DNA from: Mycobacterium sp. ST-F2
Lineage (GTDB): Bacteria; Actinomycetota; Actinomycetes; Mycobacteriales; Mycobacteriaceae
Reading direction: 5' to 3'
Assembly: GCF_001905655.1 (NCBI RefSeq)
Contig: NZ_JMHT01000020.1
Location: 1 to 33,157, forward strand
Length of the DNA: 33,157 nt
How positions within the stretch are numbered: position 1 is the first letter of the stretch; each line of letters begins with the position of its first letter. Shown one piece after another: positions 7,564-16,057 of the stretch. The translations under genes were made by a program, and so were the position numbers. The notes beneath the pieces were generated by a model. It was not told where the DNA came from. It saw only the letters and a list, made by a program, of their open reading frames with translations, and did no database searches.

Positions 7564-7920
7564 CTACCAGCCGCGCTCGGCGAGCCGATGAGGCTGCGCG
7601 ATGTCCTCCACGTTGATTCCGACCATCGCCTCGCCGAGTCCGCGTGACACCTTGGCCAGCACGTCGGGGTCGTCGAAGAAGGTGGTGGCCTTCACGATCG
7701 CCGCGCCGCGCTCCTCGGGGTTGCCCGACTTGAAGATGCCCGACCCCACGAAGACGCCCTCGGCGCCCAACTGCATCATCATCGCGGCGTCGGCCGGGGT
7801 GGCGATGCCACCGGCGGTGAACAGCGTCACGGGCAGCTTGCCGGCCCGAGCCACCTCGACCACCAGGTCATACGGCGCCTGCAATTCCTTGGCCGCGACG
7901 TACAGCTCGTCTAACAGCAC
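7564..7920 (-). pseudogene. pdxS: pdxS C-terminal fragment (PLP synthase lyase subunit)
   Basis: 118 residues matching the last third of PdxS (usually about 300 residues). From [17 protein letters not shown] through [37 protein letters not shown] and [16 protein letters not shown] to the end LAERGW it reads as a normal PdxS. The active-site lysines and the ribose-phosphate pocket of the first half are missing, so it cannot make pyridoxal phosphate. Upstream of codon 3 the similarity stops abruptly and 41 bp later a different gene ends. The partner pdxT (glutaminase) is not present downstream. The remnant is unshifted and well conserved, so the break is recent or the piece was moved from an intact pdx operon elsewhere. 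Confidence 0.85.
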
Positions 7921-7958
7921 TCGATGCGGCCGTCAACACGGCCCGAACGAACGGCGAA

Positions 7959-8813
7959 TCAGCCGGGGTAGTTGATCTGTTTCTGGTTGCCCTCGGGGTC
8001 GAGCTCGATGTAGCCGCTGTTGTTGAACTTGCCGGACACGTAGATCGAGATGGTGACGGTGTCCTGCGGCGCGGTGATGTCCTTGCTGCCCTTGATGGAG
8101 ATGTAGACGGTGTTGATCTCGTTGCGCTTGATGCCCAGGGTCTCGGGTGCGCCGTGCAGAATGCCGGCAATCTTCGGGACGTCGAATTTGCCCAGGTCGA
8201 CGACGCGCTCGTCGCTGCTGACCGAGGTGGTGTCGGGGTCGTCCCAGCCCCCGCGGTAGTCGTAGCGCAGCACCCGGCGCGGTTCGGCCGGATCGGCCCG
8301 CTCGAGGATCGCGTAGTCCGGGTAGATGGTCAGCTCGTAGCCGGTGGTGTCGCCGAACTTCTGCTTCATTTGAGTGAACAAGCCGGTCAGGCCACCGAGC
8401 GAATGCAGTTGGCGCGGCGGCGTCAGCACGATCGGGGTGATGCCGTCGGGCTTGGCGCCGGGGTCCTGGGCGGCGGTCAGCGGGGACTGGCCGGGCGCGG
8501 CGTAGACACCCCAGCCGATCGCGATGCCGACCACCAGTAGCACCGCGGCGCCCGCGGCCAGGACGCCCCAGCCGGTGGTGCGCACCGGGCGGCCCGCACC
8601 CGTCTTCAAGTTGGGCAGTTTCACCGACGAGTTCGAAGTCTGCAGATCGGTCACCAGGGCCCGCAGGTCCCCGAGGGTGACGGCATGGGTGGCCGCCGAG
8701 ACCCGCTGCCGGTGCTCTTCGGCGGAGAGCTGTCCCTCGGCCAGTGCGCTGTCCAGGATCTGGCAGGTGTCGTTGCGGTCGCTGTCTTTCGCGCGGGTTG
8801 CTGCGGTGGCCAC
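7959..8813 (-). CDS. DUF1707 domain membrane protein (Rv0048c-like)
   Basis: The N-terminus carries a DUF1707 (SHOCT-related) domain: AKDSDRNDTCQILDSALAEG, then LSAEEHRQRVSAATHAVTLG. A linker and a single membrane helix, GWGVLAAGAAVLLVVGIAIG, follow at about residues 80-100. The outer part of about 180 residues is unassigned and rich in beta-type sequence. The location next to DUF5318 and ponA1 matches M. tuberculosis Rv0048c. I use GTG 8813 (VATAATRAKDSDRNDT) because the family begins there. The frame is open to a GTG at 8870 that would add 19 residues. The function is unknown, and conserved linkage to ponA1 hints at envelope biology. Confidence 0.8.
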   Translation of the reverse strand: MATAATRAKDSDRNDTCQILDSALAEGQLSAEEHRQRVSAATHAVTLGDLRALVTDLQTSNSSVKLPNLKTGAGRPVRTTGWGVLAAGAAVLLVVGIAIGWGVYAAPGQSPLTAAQDPGAKPDGITPIVLTPPRQLHSLGGLTGLFTQMKQKFGDTTGYELTIYPDYAILERADPAEPRRVLRYDYRGGWDDPDTTSVSSDERVVDLGKFDVPKIAGILHGAPETLGIKRNEINTVYISIKGSKDITAPQDTVTISIYVSGKFNNSGYIELDPEGNQKQINYPG

Positions 8814-8944
8814 GGGGAAAGAGTAAAGGTCAGAGGCATGCCGCGGTGACCGTGGCCACAAGGCGGTCACCAGTGTGGCTACAACCCGGCTACATGCGCG
8901 CCATCACGCGTCGGGGCTCAGGCGCCCGACGTACTCTGGTCAAC

Positions 8945-9376
8945 GTGCGATTGCAGCGGCAGGTGGTCGACTATGCGCTCCGGCGCAGGTCGCTGCTGGC
9001 CGAGGTCTATTCGGGCCGCACCGGCGTCACCGAGGTGTGTGATGCCAACCCCTACCTGCTGCGCGCCGCAAAATTTCATGGCCGGTCCAGTTCGGTGATG
9101 TGCCCCATCTGCCGAAAAGAACCACTGACATTGGTGTCGTGGGTGTTCGGCGATCACCTCGGGGCGGTGTCGGGTTCGGCCCGCAGCACCGAGGAGCTCG
9201 TCCTGCTGGCCGCCAAGTTCGACGAATTCGCGGTTCACGTGGTGGAGGTATGCCGCACTTGCAGTTGGAATCATTTGGTCAAGTCATATGTATTAGGGAC
9301 GCCGAGTCCCCCGAAGGCAGCGAAGCCACGTGGCACCCGCGCCGCGCGCTCGAAAGCGCGCACCGCCAGTGAGTGA
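8945..9376 (+). CDS. DUF5318 family protein (Rv0049-like)
   Basis: 143 residues. The conserved start RLQRQVVDYALRRRSLLAEV is followed by two Cys pairs, CPIC (about residue 56) and CRTC (about 103), which together suit one zinc-binding site. The tail is short and basic (AARSKARTASE). The same small gene precedes ponA1 in mycobacteria. GTG 8945 is chosen because the family begins there and the frame upstream overlaps the divergent DUF1707 gene. Its stop TGA lies 4 bases before the chosen ponA start, so the two are translated from one mRNA. No function has been established that I know of. Confidence 0.82.
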   Translation: MRLQRQVVDYALRRRSLLAEVYSGRTGVTEVCDANPYLLRAAKFHGRSSSVMCPICRKEPLTLVSWVFGDHLGAVSGSARSTEELVLLAAKFDEFAVHVVEVCRTCSWNHLVKSYVLGTPSPPKAAKPRGTRAARSKARTASE

Positions 9377-9380
9377 CGGA

Positions 9381-11849
9381 ATGAGCGGGCCCGGGCGCCA
9401 CAGCCGGTCGGATAACAGCGCGACCAGAGGACCGGCAGCCGGCGCACCGCAAGGTCGCCCCGGCCCGGTGCCGCCGGATGACCGGCGCACCATGATCCTG
9501 CCGCCGGTCGCGAAGCCCGACGACCCACGGCTGCGGGACCCGATCGACGCCGTCAAGGCAGCGCTGGACGGCACCAAGCGCCCGAGCCAGCCCCCGCTGA
9601 GCCCGAGCACGAGCGCGGGTATGAACCCGCCGCCGAAGTCGCCGCCGCCACCACCCTCGGGGACGGGCGGCGGCAAGTCCGGCGGTCCGCAGTTGCCGCA
9701 GTTCAAGTGGAACTGGAAGGTCTTCCGGCGGCTCTGTTACGCGGGCGCCGTGGTGCTGTTGGTGCTGCCGGTCGTCACGTTCGCGATGGCGTACCTCATT
9801 GTCGACATTCCCAAGCCGGGTGACATCCGCACCAACCAGGTGTCGACCATCCTGGCGAGCGACGGCACCGAACTCGCGAAGTTCGTGCCTCCGGAAGGCA
9901 ACCGCGTCGACGTCAACATCGACCAGATCCCGGTGCACGTCCGCAACGCGGTGATGGCCGCCGAGGACCGCGACTTCTACACCAACCCCGGCTTCTCGTT
10001 CTCCGGCTTCGCGCGCGCGTTCAAGAACAACATCTTCGGTGGCGACCTGCAGGGTGGGTCGACCATCACGCAGCAGTACGTGAAGAACGCGTTGGTCGGT
10101 GACGCCCGCTCCGGCGTGGGCGGCCTGGTCCGCAAGGCCAAGGAACTGGTGATCGCCACCAAGATGTCCCGGCAGTGGTCGAAAGACGAAGTGCTCCAGG
10201 CGTACCTGAACATCATCTATTTCGGCCGCGGCACCTACGGCATCGCCGCGGCGTCGAAGGCCTACTTCGGCAAACCTGTCGAGCAGCTCGACGTGGCCGA
10301 GGGGGCGTTGCTCGCGGCACTCATCCAGCGGCCGTCGACGCTGGACCCGGCCGTCGACCCGGAGGGCGCCGCCGAGCGCTGGAACTGGGTGCTCGACGGC
10401 ATGGTGACGATGGGCGCGCTGTCCAAGGAGGACCGCGCACAGCAGAAGTTCCCGGCCACGGTGCCGCCCGAGCAGGCCCGGCAGCAGAACCAGACCGAGG
10501 GCCCCAACGGATTGATCCAGCGGCAGGTGATGAAGGAGCTGCAGAGCATCTTCAACATCAACGAGCAGGCGCTGAACACCGAGGGGCTGCAGGTCACAAC
10601 GACCATCGACCCGAAGGCACAGGCGGCGGCCGAGGACGCGGTGTCGAAGTATCTGGACGGCCAGGCCGACGACATGCGAGCGGCGGTGGTGTCGGTCGAT
10701 CCGCATACCGGCGGCATCAAGGCCTATTACGGCGGCTCCGACGCCAACGGCTTCGACTTCGCGCAGGCCGGTCTGCCGACGGGTTCGTCGTTCAAGGTCT
10801 TCGCGTTGGTGGCGGCCCTGGAGCAGGGCATCGGGCTGGGGTATCAGGTCGACAGCTCACCGGTGACGGTCAACGGCATCAACATCACCAACGTCGAGGG
10901 CGAGGGCTGCGGCACCTGCAGCATCGCCGAGGCACTCAAGCGGTCGCTGAACACCAGCTACTACCGGTTGATGCTCAAGCTCAAGCACGGCGCGCAGGAC
11001 GTCGCCGACGCCGCGCACAAGGCCGGTGTCGCCGACAGCTTCCCGGGCGTCGAGCACACCCTCTCCGAGGACGGCAAGGGCGGTCCGCCCAACAACGGTG
11101 TGGTGCTGGGCCAGTACCAGAGCCGCGCGCTCGACATGGCGTCCGCGTACGCGACGCTGGCGGCGTCCGGCGAGTACCACAAGCCGCACTTCGTGCAGAA
11201 GGTCGTCAACGGCGACGGACAGGTGCTGTTCGATGCGGCGTCCCAGGACAACTCGGGCGAGCAGCGGATTCCGAAGGCCGTCGCCGACAACGTGACCTCG
11301 GCGATGCAGCCCATCGCCGGTTACTCACGCGGCCACAACCTCGCCGGTGGCCGGCCGTCCGCAGCCAAGACCGGCACCGTGCAGCTCGGTGACACCGGCG
11401 CCAACCGCGACGCGTGGATGGTCGGCTACACGCCGTCGCTGTCCACCGCGGTGTGGGTGGGTACGACGGCCGGGACGCAGCCGCTGGTGAACAAGGGCGG
11501 CGGGCCGGTGTACGGCTCGGGTCTGCCGTCGGACATCTGGAAGTCGACGATGGACGGTGCGCTGAAGGGCACCGACAACGAGTCGTTCCCCAAGCCCACC
11601 GCCATCGGCGGGTACGCGGGCGTCCCGCAGGCGCCGCCGGTGGTCAAGCCGCCGACGCCGGATGATCAGCAGGGCCCGCCGCCGGGCGCACCGACCGAGA
11701 CGGTGGTCCAGCCGACGCTCGTCGTCGCTCCGGGTATCACCATCCCGTTCGGCCCGCCGACCACCATGCAGGTGGCCCCGCACCAGGATGCGCCGCCGCC
11801 GCCCGGTGGTGGCGACCCGAACCAGCCTGGCCCCCCGCCGCCGCCGTGA
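9381..11849 (+). CDS. ponA1: Bifunctional class A penicillin-binding protein PonA1
   Basis: 822 residues. It builds peptidoglycan glycan strands and cross-links them at the cell surface. A proline-rich cytoplasmic tail (about 1-110) and one membrane helix (AGAVVLLVLPVVTFAMAYLIV) precede the GT51 glycosyltransferase domain, with catalytic Glu195 in AAEDRDFYTNPG and GGSTITQQYVKNAL. The transpeptidase domain shows S469xxK472 (TGSSFK), S522LN524 and K663TG. A PASTA domain is absent; the end is a Pro-rich tail as in mycobacterial PonA1. An alternative GTG at 9369 would overlap the DUF5318 stop and add 4 residues. The GT87 gene overlaps its stop by a GTGA junction, so the three genes form an operon. 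Confidence 0.96.
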   Translation: MSGPGRHSRSDNSATRGPAAGAPQGRPGPVPPDDRRTMILPPVAKPDDPRLRDPIDAVKAALDGTKRPSQPPLSPSTSAGMNPPPKSPPPPPSGTGGGKSGGPQLPQFKWNWKVFRRLCYAGAVVLLVLPVVTFAMAYLIVDIPKPGDIRTNQVSTILASDGTELAKFVPPEGNRVDVNIDQIPVHVRNAVMAAEDRDFYTNPGFSFSGFARAFKNNIFGGDLQGGSTITQQYVKNALVGDARSGVGGLVRKAKELVIATKMSRQWSKDEVLQAYLNIIYFGRGTYGIAAASKAYFGKPVEQLDVAEGALLAALIQRPSTLDPAVDPEGAAERWNWVLDGMVTMGALSKEDRAQQKFPATVPPEQARQQNQTEGPNGLIQRQVMKELQSIFNINEQALNTEGLQVTTTIDPKAQAAAEDAVSKYLDGQADDMRAAVVSVDPHTGGIKAYYGGSDANGFDFAQAGLPTGSSFKVFALVAALEQGIGLGYQVDSSPVTVNGINITNVEGEGCGTCSIAEALKRSLNTSYYRLMLKLKHGAQDVADAAHKAGVADSFPGVEHTLSEDGKGGPPNNGVVLGQYQSRALDMASAYATLAASGEYHKPHFVQKVVNGDGQVLFDAASQDNSGEQRIPKAVADNVTSAMQPIAGYSRGHNLAGGRPSAAKTGTVQLGDTGANRDAWMVGYTPSLSTAVWVGTTAGTQPLVNKGGGPVYGSGLPSDIWKSTMDGALKGTDNESFPKPTAIGGYAGVPQAPPVVKPPTPDDQQGPPPGAPTETVVQPTLVVAPGITIPFGPPTTMQVAPHQDAPPPPGGGDPNQPGPPPPP

Positions 11850-13495
11850 CGGCCGACGAACCAGACGAGTCCGACGTTCCGACGGTCTCGCCTGCCCGGC
11901 TGGCCCGGGACCTGCGCAGCGCCGACGACCGCGACCTGCCCAGCCGCACCGACGTGATGGGTGCGGCACTGTCGGGCGTCGTGGGCGGTCCGGTTGGTCG
12001 GCACGCGATGATCGGCCGGGCGCCGTTCCTCACGCCGTTCCGGGTGATGCTGCTGATCGCGCTGGTCTTCCTCGGGCTGGGCTACACCACCAAGGCGCCG
12101 TGCCTGGTGACGACGGGCTCCGGTACCGCCGATCAGCGCGTGGCCAATTGGCAGAACCAGCGGGCCTACTACGAGTTCTGCTACTCGGACACCGTGCCGC
12201 TGTACACCGCGGAGCTGCTGAATCTGGGCAAGTTCCCGTACAAGTCCAGCTGGATAGAGACCGACAGCGCCCACAAGCCGCGCGTCCAGTACGACGGCAC
12301 CCGCGCCGTCCGGTACATGGAATATCCGGTGCTGACCGGTATGTACCAGTACGCGTCGATGTCGGTGGCCAAGACCTACACGGCGATCTCCAAGCTGGTC
12401 CGAATGCCGGTGGTCGCCGAGGTGATCATGTTCTTCAACATCTCGGCGTTCGGGCTGGCCCTGGCCTGGATGGCCACGGTCTGGGCGACCATGCTCATGT
12501 CCGGGCGCCGGCCGTGGGACGCCGCGATCGTGGCGGGGTCGCCGATCCTGATCTTCCAGGCGTTCACCAACTTCGACGCGCTCGCCACGGCGTGTGCCGC
12601 CGGCGCCATGCTCGCCTGGTCGCGCCGAAAACCGGTGTTGGCCGGGCTGCTGATCGGGGTCGGGGTAGCCCTCAAGCTCTATCCGCTGCTGCTGCTGATC
12701 CCGCTGGCGATGCTGGCGGTGCGGACCGGCAAGTGGCGGCCGGTGGCCAAGACCGCGATCACCGCGCTCGTGACGTGGATCGCGGTGAACCTGCCGATCA
12801 TGATCATGTACCCGCGGGGGTGGTCGGAGTTCTTCCGGCTCAACACCCGGCGCGGCGACGACATGGACTCGGTCTACAACGTCGTGAAGTCGTTCACCGG
12901 TTGGAGCGGCTTCGACACCAACCTCGGATTCTGGGAGCCGCCGACGGTGCTCAACACCGTCACCGCGGTGCTGTTCGTCCTGTGTTGTGCGGCAATCGCT
13001 TACGTCGCGTGGACCGCGCCGCAGCGGCCCCGGCTGGCGCAGCTGGCCTTCCTGGTCGTCGCGGCGTTCCTGCTGACCAACAAGGTGTGGAGCCCGCAGT
13101 ACTCGCTGTGGCTGGTGCCGCTGGCCGCGCTTGCGCTACCGCACCGTCGAATCCTGTTGGCATGGATGACCATTGACGCGCTGATCTGGATTCCGCGGAT
13201 GTTGTACCTGTACGACGACCCCAAGCTGGGCCTGCCCGAACAGTTCTTCACCACAACGGTGCTGCTGCGCGACATCGCGGTGATCGGCTTGTGCGCGTTG
13301 GTCATTCGCGCCATCTACCGGCCGGAGGTGGATCTGGTCCGCTGGGGCGGCCGGGTGGACGATCCGTCCGGCGGCATTTTCGACGAAGCCGGCGACAATC
13401 CGCCGCGCCGGCTGCCGGCCCGCTTGCGGCCGCGCCCGACGGCCGTCGCCGAACCGGATCCCGACCCCGAGCCGGAGCTTGCGCCCACGGCATAA
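11846..13495 (+). CDS. GT87-family membrane glycosyltransferase (Rv0051-like)
   Basis: 549 residues with about ten hydrophobic helices, for example PFRVMLLIALVFLGLGY near residue 65, IMFFNISAFGLALAWMATVW and LYPLLLLIPLAMLAV. The charged N-terminus and the acidic Pro-rich C-terminus should be cytoplasmic. GT87 (DUF2029) enzymes use polyprenyl-phosphate sugars to add mannose or arabinose to lipoglycans outside the membrane. The specific acceptor of this member is unknown. The start GTG overlaps the ponA1 stop (GTGA at 11846-11849), so translation is coupled. The same pairing is seen in M. tuberculosis (Rv0050-Rv0051). Confidence 0.87.
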   Translation: MTADEPDESDVPTVSPARLARDLRSADDRDLPSRTDVMGAALSGVVGGPVGRHAMIGRAPFLTPFRVMLLIALVFLGLGYTTKAPCLVTTGSGTADQRVANWQNQRAYYEFCYSDTVPLYTAELLNLGKFPYKSSWIETDSAHKPRVQYDGTRAVRYMEYPVLTGMYQYASMSVAKTYTAISKLVRMPVVAEVIMFFNISAFGLALAWMATVWATMLMSGRRPWDAAIVAGSPILIFQAFTNFDALATACAAGAMLAWSRRKPVLAGLLIGVGVALKLYPLLLLIPLAMLAVRTGKWRPVAKTAITALVTWIAVNLPIMIMYPRGWSEFFRLNTRRGDDMDSVYNVVKSFTGWSGFDTNLGFWEPPTVLNTVTAVLFVLCCAAIAYVAWTAPQRPRLAQLAFLVVAAFLLTNKVWSPQYSLWLVPLAALALPHRRILLAWMTIDALIWIPRMLYLYDDPKLGLPEQFFTTTVLLRDIAVIGLCALVIRAIYRPEVDLVRWGGRVDDPSGGIFDEAGDNPPRRLPARLRPRPTAVAEPDPDPEPELAPTA

Positions 13496-13535
13496 ATGGG
13501 CTGCTTTCCGCGGCCGGCGATGGCAGGGTCAGGAC

Positions 13536-14000
13536 GTGACCGAACTGACCTTCTCCGATTCCGTCGTCGTCGACACCGATCCCGAAACGCTCTACGCCCT
13601 GGTCTCCGACGTGACCAACATGGGTAAGTGGAGCCCGCAGTGCAAAGAGTGCTGGTGGGAGGACGAGGACGCCGGCCCGGTGGCCGGCGCCTGGTTCAAG
13701 GGCCGCAACGAGGCCGGCGACCGGGTGTGGGAGACCCGCAGCCAGGTGGTGGTTGCCGAGCCGGGCCGAGAGTTCGTCTGGGAGGTCAACGGCGGCTGGG
13801 TGCGCTGGGGCTTCACGCTCGATCCCGTCGACGACGGCACGCGCCTGACGCAGTCGTGGGAGTTCCTGCCGGCCGGGATCGCGGGCTTCCACGAGCGCTG
13901 GCCCGACGACGCCGAAGCCCAGATCGCGCTCCGGACCAAGTACGCGAAGGAAGGCATCCCGCTGACGCTGGCCGCGATCAAGAAGTCGGTCGAGGCCTAG
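13536..14000 (+). CDS. SRPBCC (START-like) family protein
   Basis: 154 residues of the polyketide-cyclase/dehydrase SRPBCC fold. It opens with a beta strand TELTFSDSVVVDTDPETLYA, then the typical VSDVTNMGKWSPQCKECWW, and closes with a long C-terminal helix. Such proteins bind hydrophobic ligands in a deep cavity; the ligand cannot be predicted. GTG 13536 is used because AGGGTCAGG lies just before it and the fold begins there; the frame also runs back to 13479 without good coding features. It follows the GT87 gene by 40 bp and likely shares its transcript, which would end at the palindrome at 14149-14187. Confidence 0.82.
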   Translation: MTELTFSDSVVVDTDPETLYALVSDVTNMGKWSPQCKECWWEDEDAGPVAGAWFKGRNEAGDRVWETRSQVVVAEPGREFVWEVNGGWVRWGFTLDPVDDGTRLTQSWEFLPAGIAGFHERWPDDAEAQIALRTKYAKEGIPLTLAAIKKSVEA

Positions 14001-14148
14001 GTGTACTGACCTGAGAGGTTAGGTACGCGGCTGGCAGGTGGTTGGCCGCCGAGTGCGTGCGCACAGACCACGCAGGTCGCTTTTGCGGCGCGCTGGCTGC
14101 ACATCCGCGGTGTCCGCTCGCTCTCTCCCTTGGCAACTTCGATCTGGA

Positions 14149-14187
14149 GCCGTCAACTTTCCTTGACGTCAAGGAAAGTTTGACGGC
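14149..14187. terminator. 39-bp near-perfect palindrome between convergent genes
   Basis: The left arm GCCGTCAACTTTCCTTGAC and right arm GTCAAGGAAAGTTTGACGGC are complementary except for one extra base and have no loop. It sits between the plus-strand SRPBCC gene (end 14000) and the minus-strand membrane gene (end 14225). A bidirectional terminator is the simplest explanation, although a U-run is missing on both sides. A tRNA T-arm-like sequence directly follows. Confidence 0.6.
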
Positions 14188-14224
14188 CCGGGATCGAACC
14201 CGGCAGAGGAGAGCTTGCCCCGAC

Positions 14225-14812
14225 TCAGCCCTGATAGGGCGGCGGGTACTGCGGAAAGTATGGCGGCGTAGCCGGCCGCTCCGCTCTGATCCACGCGGTG
14301 GTTGACGGCAGCAGCACCAGGACCATCGTGACGATGGGGAATGCCAGGCCGACAAAGGCGCTGACGGCACTTTCGGGCGAGTTCCAGTCACCCGACGTCA
14401 CGGTGGTGGTGAAGACGGAGGTCATCAGGTTGCTCACGATGGCCACCGCACATCCACTGACCACCAGCCACCGGCCGAGCATCTTGCGGCGAAAGAGCAG
14501 CACGGCGCCGGCGATGAGCAGCACGCTCAGTACCGTGCCGAGCACGAGCGCGATGATCACCACGGCGACCATTCCGATGGCGAGGATGCCGAAGATGCTG
14601 TCGAGGAATTCGAGATCAGAGCGGTCGAAGTTACTGCCGATCGACGCGATGGCGATCAGGAAGAACAGCGAGACGGCGGTGATGCCGAGGCTGAGCAATC
14701 CGCCCAGTGCAGCCAGCACGCCGGCGGTGATCGCGGTGCCGCCACTCGGCTCGGCTGGGACCGCCGGCGCGGCGGGGTAGGCGCCTGGCTGCGGGTACTG
14801 CGGGTACGTCAC
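14225..14812 (-). CDS. Pro-rich N-terminal, four-helix membrane protein (paralogue 2)
   Basis: 195 residues. A short Tyr/Pro-rich head (TYPQYPQPGAYPAAPAVPAE) is followed by four hydrophobic segments, including GGTAITAGVLAALGGLLSLG and VAVVIIALVLGTVLSVLLIAG. The tail ends PPYFPQYPPPYQG. Head, SGGTA-TAGVLA segment, PSTTAWI-A motif and tail are shared with the next gene upstream, so they are tandem duplicates. GTG 14812 is chosen because TYPQ matches the paralogue's start and AAAGGCAG precedes it. I recognise no named family. The Pro/Tyr heads occur in many actinobacterial membrane proteins and may bind cytoplasmic partners. Confidence 0.75.
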   Translation of the reverse strand: MTYPQYPQPGAYPAAPAVPAEPSGGTAITAGVLAALGGLLSLGITAVSLFFLIAIASIGSNFDRSDLEFLDSIFGILAIGMVAVVIIALVLGTVLSVLLIAGAVLLFRRKMLGRWLVVSGCAVAIVSNLMTSVFTTTVTSGDWNSPESAVSAFVGLAFPIVTMVLVLLPSTTAWIRAERPATPPYFPQYPPPYQG

Positions 14813-14841
14813 GTTCTGCCTTTGCCGCCGGGTTCGTCCAC

Positions 14842-15492
14842 TCAGCCCTGGTACGGCGGGTACTGCGGAAAGTACTGCGGGGCAACCGGATTGCGCTTGG
14901 CCTGGATCCACGCTGTCGTCGAGGGCACCAGGGCCAGCACGATGGTCGCGATGGCGAAGAGCACGCCGACCATGTCCGCGCCGATGCCGCGGCTGTAGGA
15001 ATAGTCGCCGATCGAATCAGGCGTCAACGTGAAGTTGATCAGGGCGCTCAGAATGGAAATGCCGCATCCCGCGGTGATCAGCCAGCGGCCGACCGGTTTG
15101 CGCATCAGCAGGGTCAATGCTCCGGCGAGCAAGAACGCCCCGGAGATGATGTTGAGCGTCGTGATGGCGATCAGGCTTCCCCAACCGCTGTCGGTGGCCG
15201 ATTCGCGCATCATGGCCGAGAGCCCGAGCGCCTGGGCAGACCCGCCGAAGAAGTGCGTCAACCCACCGAGTAGCGCCAGCACGCCCGCGGTGACCGCGGT
15301 ACCTCCGCTGGGTGCAGCGGGCGTGGGTGGGGGCGGAAATCCGCCGGGATAGGCACCCGGTTGCGGGTAACCCTGCTGGTAGACGGGTTGCGGTGGGTAG
15401 CCCTGCTGCGGATATCCCGGGTACCCCGGCTGCTGCGGGGGCCCGGGCTGCCCCGGAAACCCCTGGCCGTAGGGCCCCTGCGGATAGGTCAT
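14842..15492 (-). CDS. Pro/Gly/Tyr-rich N-terminal membrane protein (paralogue 1)
   Basis: 216 residues. The first 60 residues are low-complexity repeats of the PGYPQQGYPPQP type. Then four hydrophobic segments follow (SGGTAVTAGVLALLGGLTHF; ISGAFLLAGALTLLM; GRWLITAGCGISILSALIN; ADMVGVLFAIATIVLALVP) and the tail APQYFPQYPPYQG. ATG 15492 has GAGGGGG close upstream. It lies 29 bp before its paralogue and the pair are probably cotranscribed. It diverges from rpsF. No family name recognised and no function known to me. Confidence 0.78.
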   Translation of the reverse strand: MTYPQGPYGQGFPGQPGPPQQPGYPGYPQQGYPPQPVYQQGYPQPGAYPGGFPPPPTPAAPSGGTAVTAGVLALLGGLTHFFGGSAQALGLSAMMRESATDSGWGSLIAITTLNIISGAFLLAGALTLLMRKPVGRWLITAGCGISILSALINFTLTPDSIGDYSYSRGIGADMVGVLFAIATIVLALVPSTTAWIQAKRNPVAPQYFPQYPPYQG

Positions 15493-15635
15493 GCGTCCCC
15501 CTCGCCGACAACGATCGTGCGCCTAGCCTAGCGATCGTGACGGCCCCGTCAGGTCGGTGCGTCTGAGTACCGATTTCGCAGCTCAGGGCCTCTTCGGGTA
15601 ACCTGACCCGGTTGCCGACGCAGGCGACCCTCCTG

Positions 15636-15653
15636 CCACGGAACACGCCGTGG
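15636..15653 (+). promoter_or_regulatory. Hairpin in the rpsF 5' leader
   Basis: CCACGG (15636-15641) pairs with CCGTGG (15648-15653) around AACACG, followed at once by CCGA and then by the AGGAGG ribosome-binding site. Many bacteria carry an S6:S18-binding RNA with a conserved CCG element in this leader, giving feedback control. Position fits; I cannot confirm the motif by eye. Confidence 0.35.
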
Positions 15654-15685
15654 CCGATACGACCATAGGAGGTGATGGGTTCCAC

Positions 15686-15976
15686 ATGCGTCCATACGAA
15701 ATCATGGTCATTCTCGACCCCACACTTGACGAGCGCACCGTAGCTCCGTCGCTGGAGACGTTCCTGAACGTCGTCCGCAAAGACGGCGGCAGCGTCGAAA
15801 AGGTGGACATCTGGGGCCGTCGCCGGCTGGCTTACGAGATCGCCAAGCACGGTGAAGGCATCTACGCGGTTGTCGACCTGAAGGCCGAACCGGCCACGGT
15901 CAGCGAGCTCGACCGTCAGCTGAACCTGAATGAGTCGGTGTTGCGTACCAAGGTCCTGCGGACCGACAAGCACTAG
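15686..15976 (+). CDS. rpsF: 30S ribosomal protein S6
   Basis: 96 residues, full length for bacterial S6, which pairs with S18 on the 30S platform. [19 protein letters not shown] opens the fold, and [20 protein letters not shown] is its best-known conserved segment. ATG 15686 is chosen because S6 begins MRPYE and AGGAGG lies about 12 bases before it. The frame is open to 15650, without family similarity in the extra residues. It is first in rpsF-ssb-rpsR-rplI. Confidence 0.97.
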   Translation: MRPYEIMVILDPTLDERTVAPSLETFLNVVRKDGGSVEKVDIWGRRRLAYEIAKHGEGIYAVVDLKAEPATVSELDRQLNLNESVLRTKVLRTDKH

Positions 15977-16057
15977 AAGCACCGAAGCTCTGCGGATTTG
16001 TCGCGGGCCTTGCGTAGGCTCGCGCCTAATTCACCCAATCCGTCCCAGGAGGATCTC

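Noticed and set aside
9279..10706. 475-residue minus-strand frame opposite ponA1
   Set aside because: An antisense shadow of the ponA1 reading frame; no domain seen.
11662..13176. 504-residue plus-strand frame over ponA1 end and the GT87 gene
   Set aside because: Arg/Ala-rich shadow of the GC-rich frame that encodes the recognisable GT87 protein.
14188..14215. tRNA gene on the minus strand
   Set aside because: Only a T-arm-like piece with one mismatched stem pair is present; no anticodon or D-arm can be drawn. Kept only as a finding.
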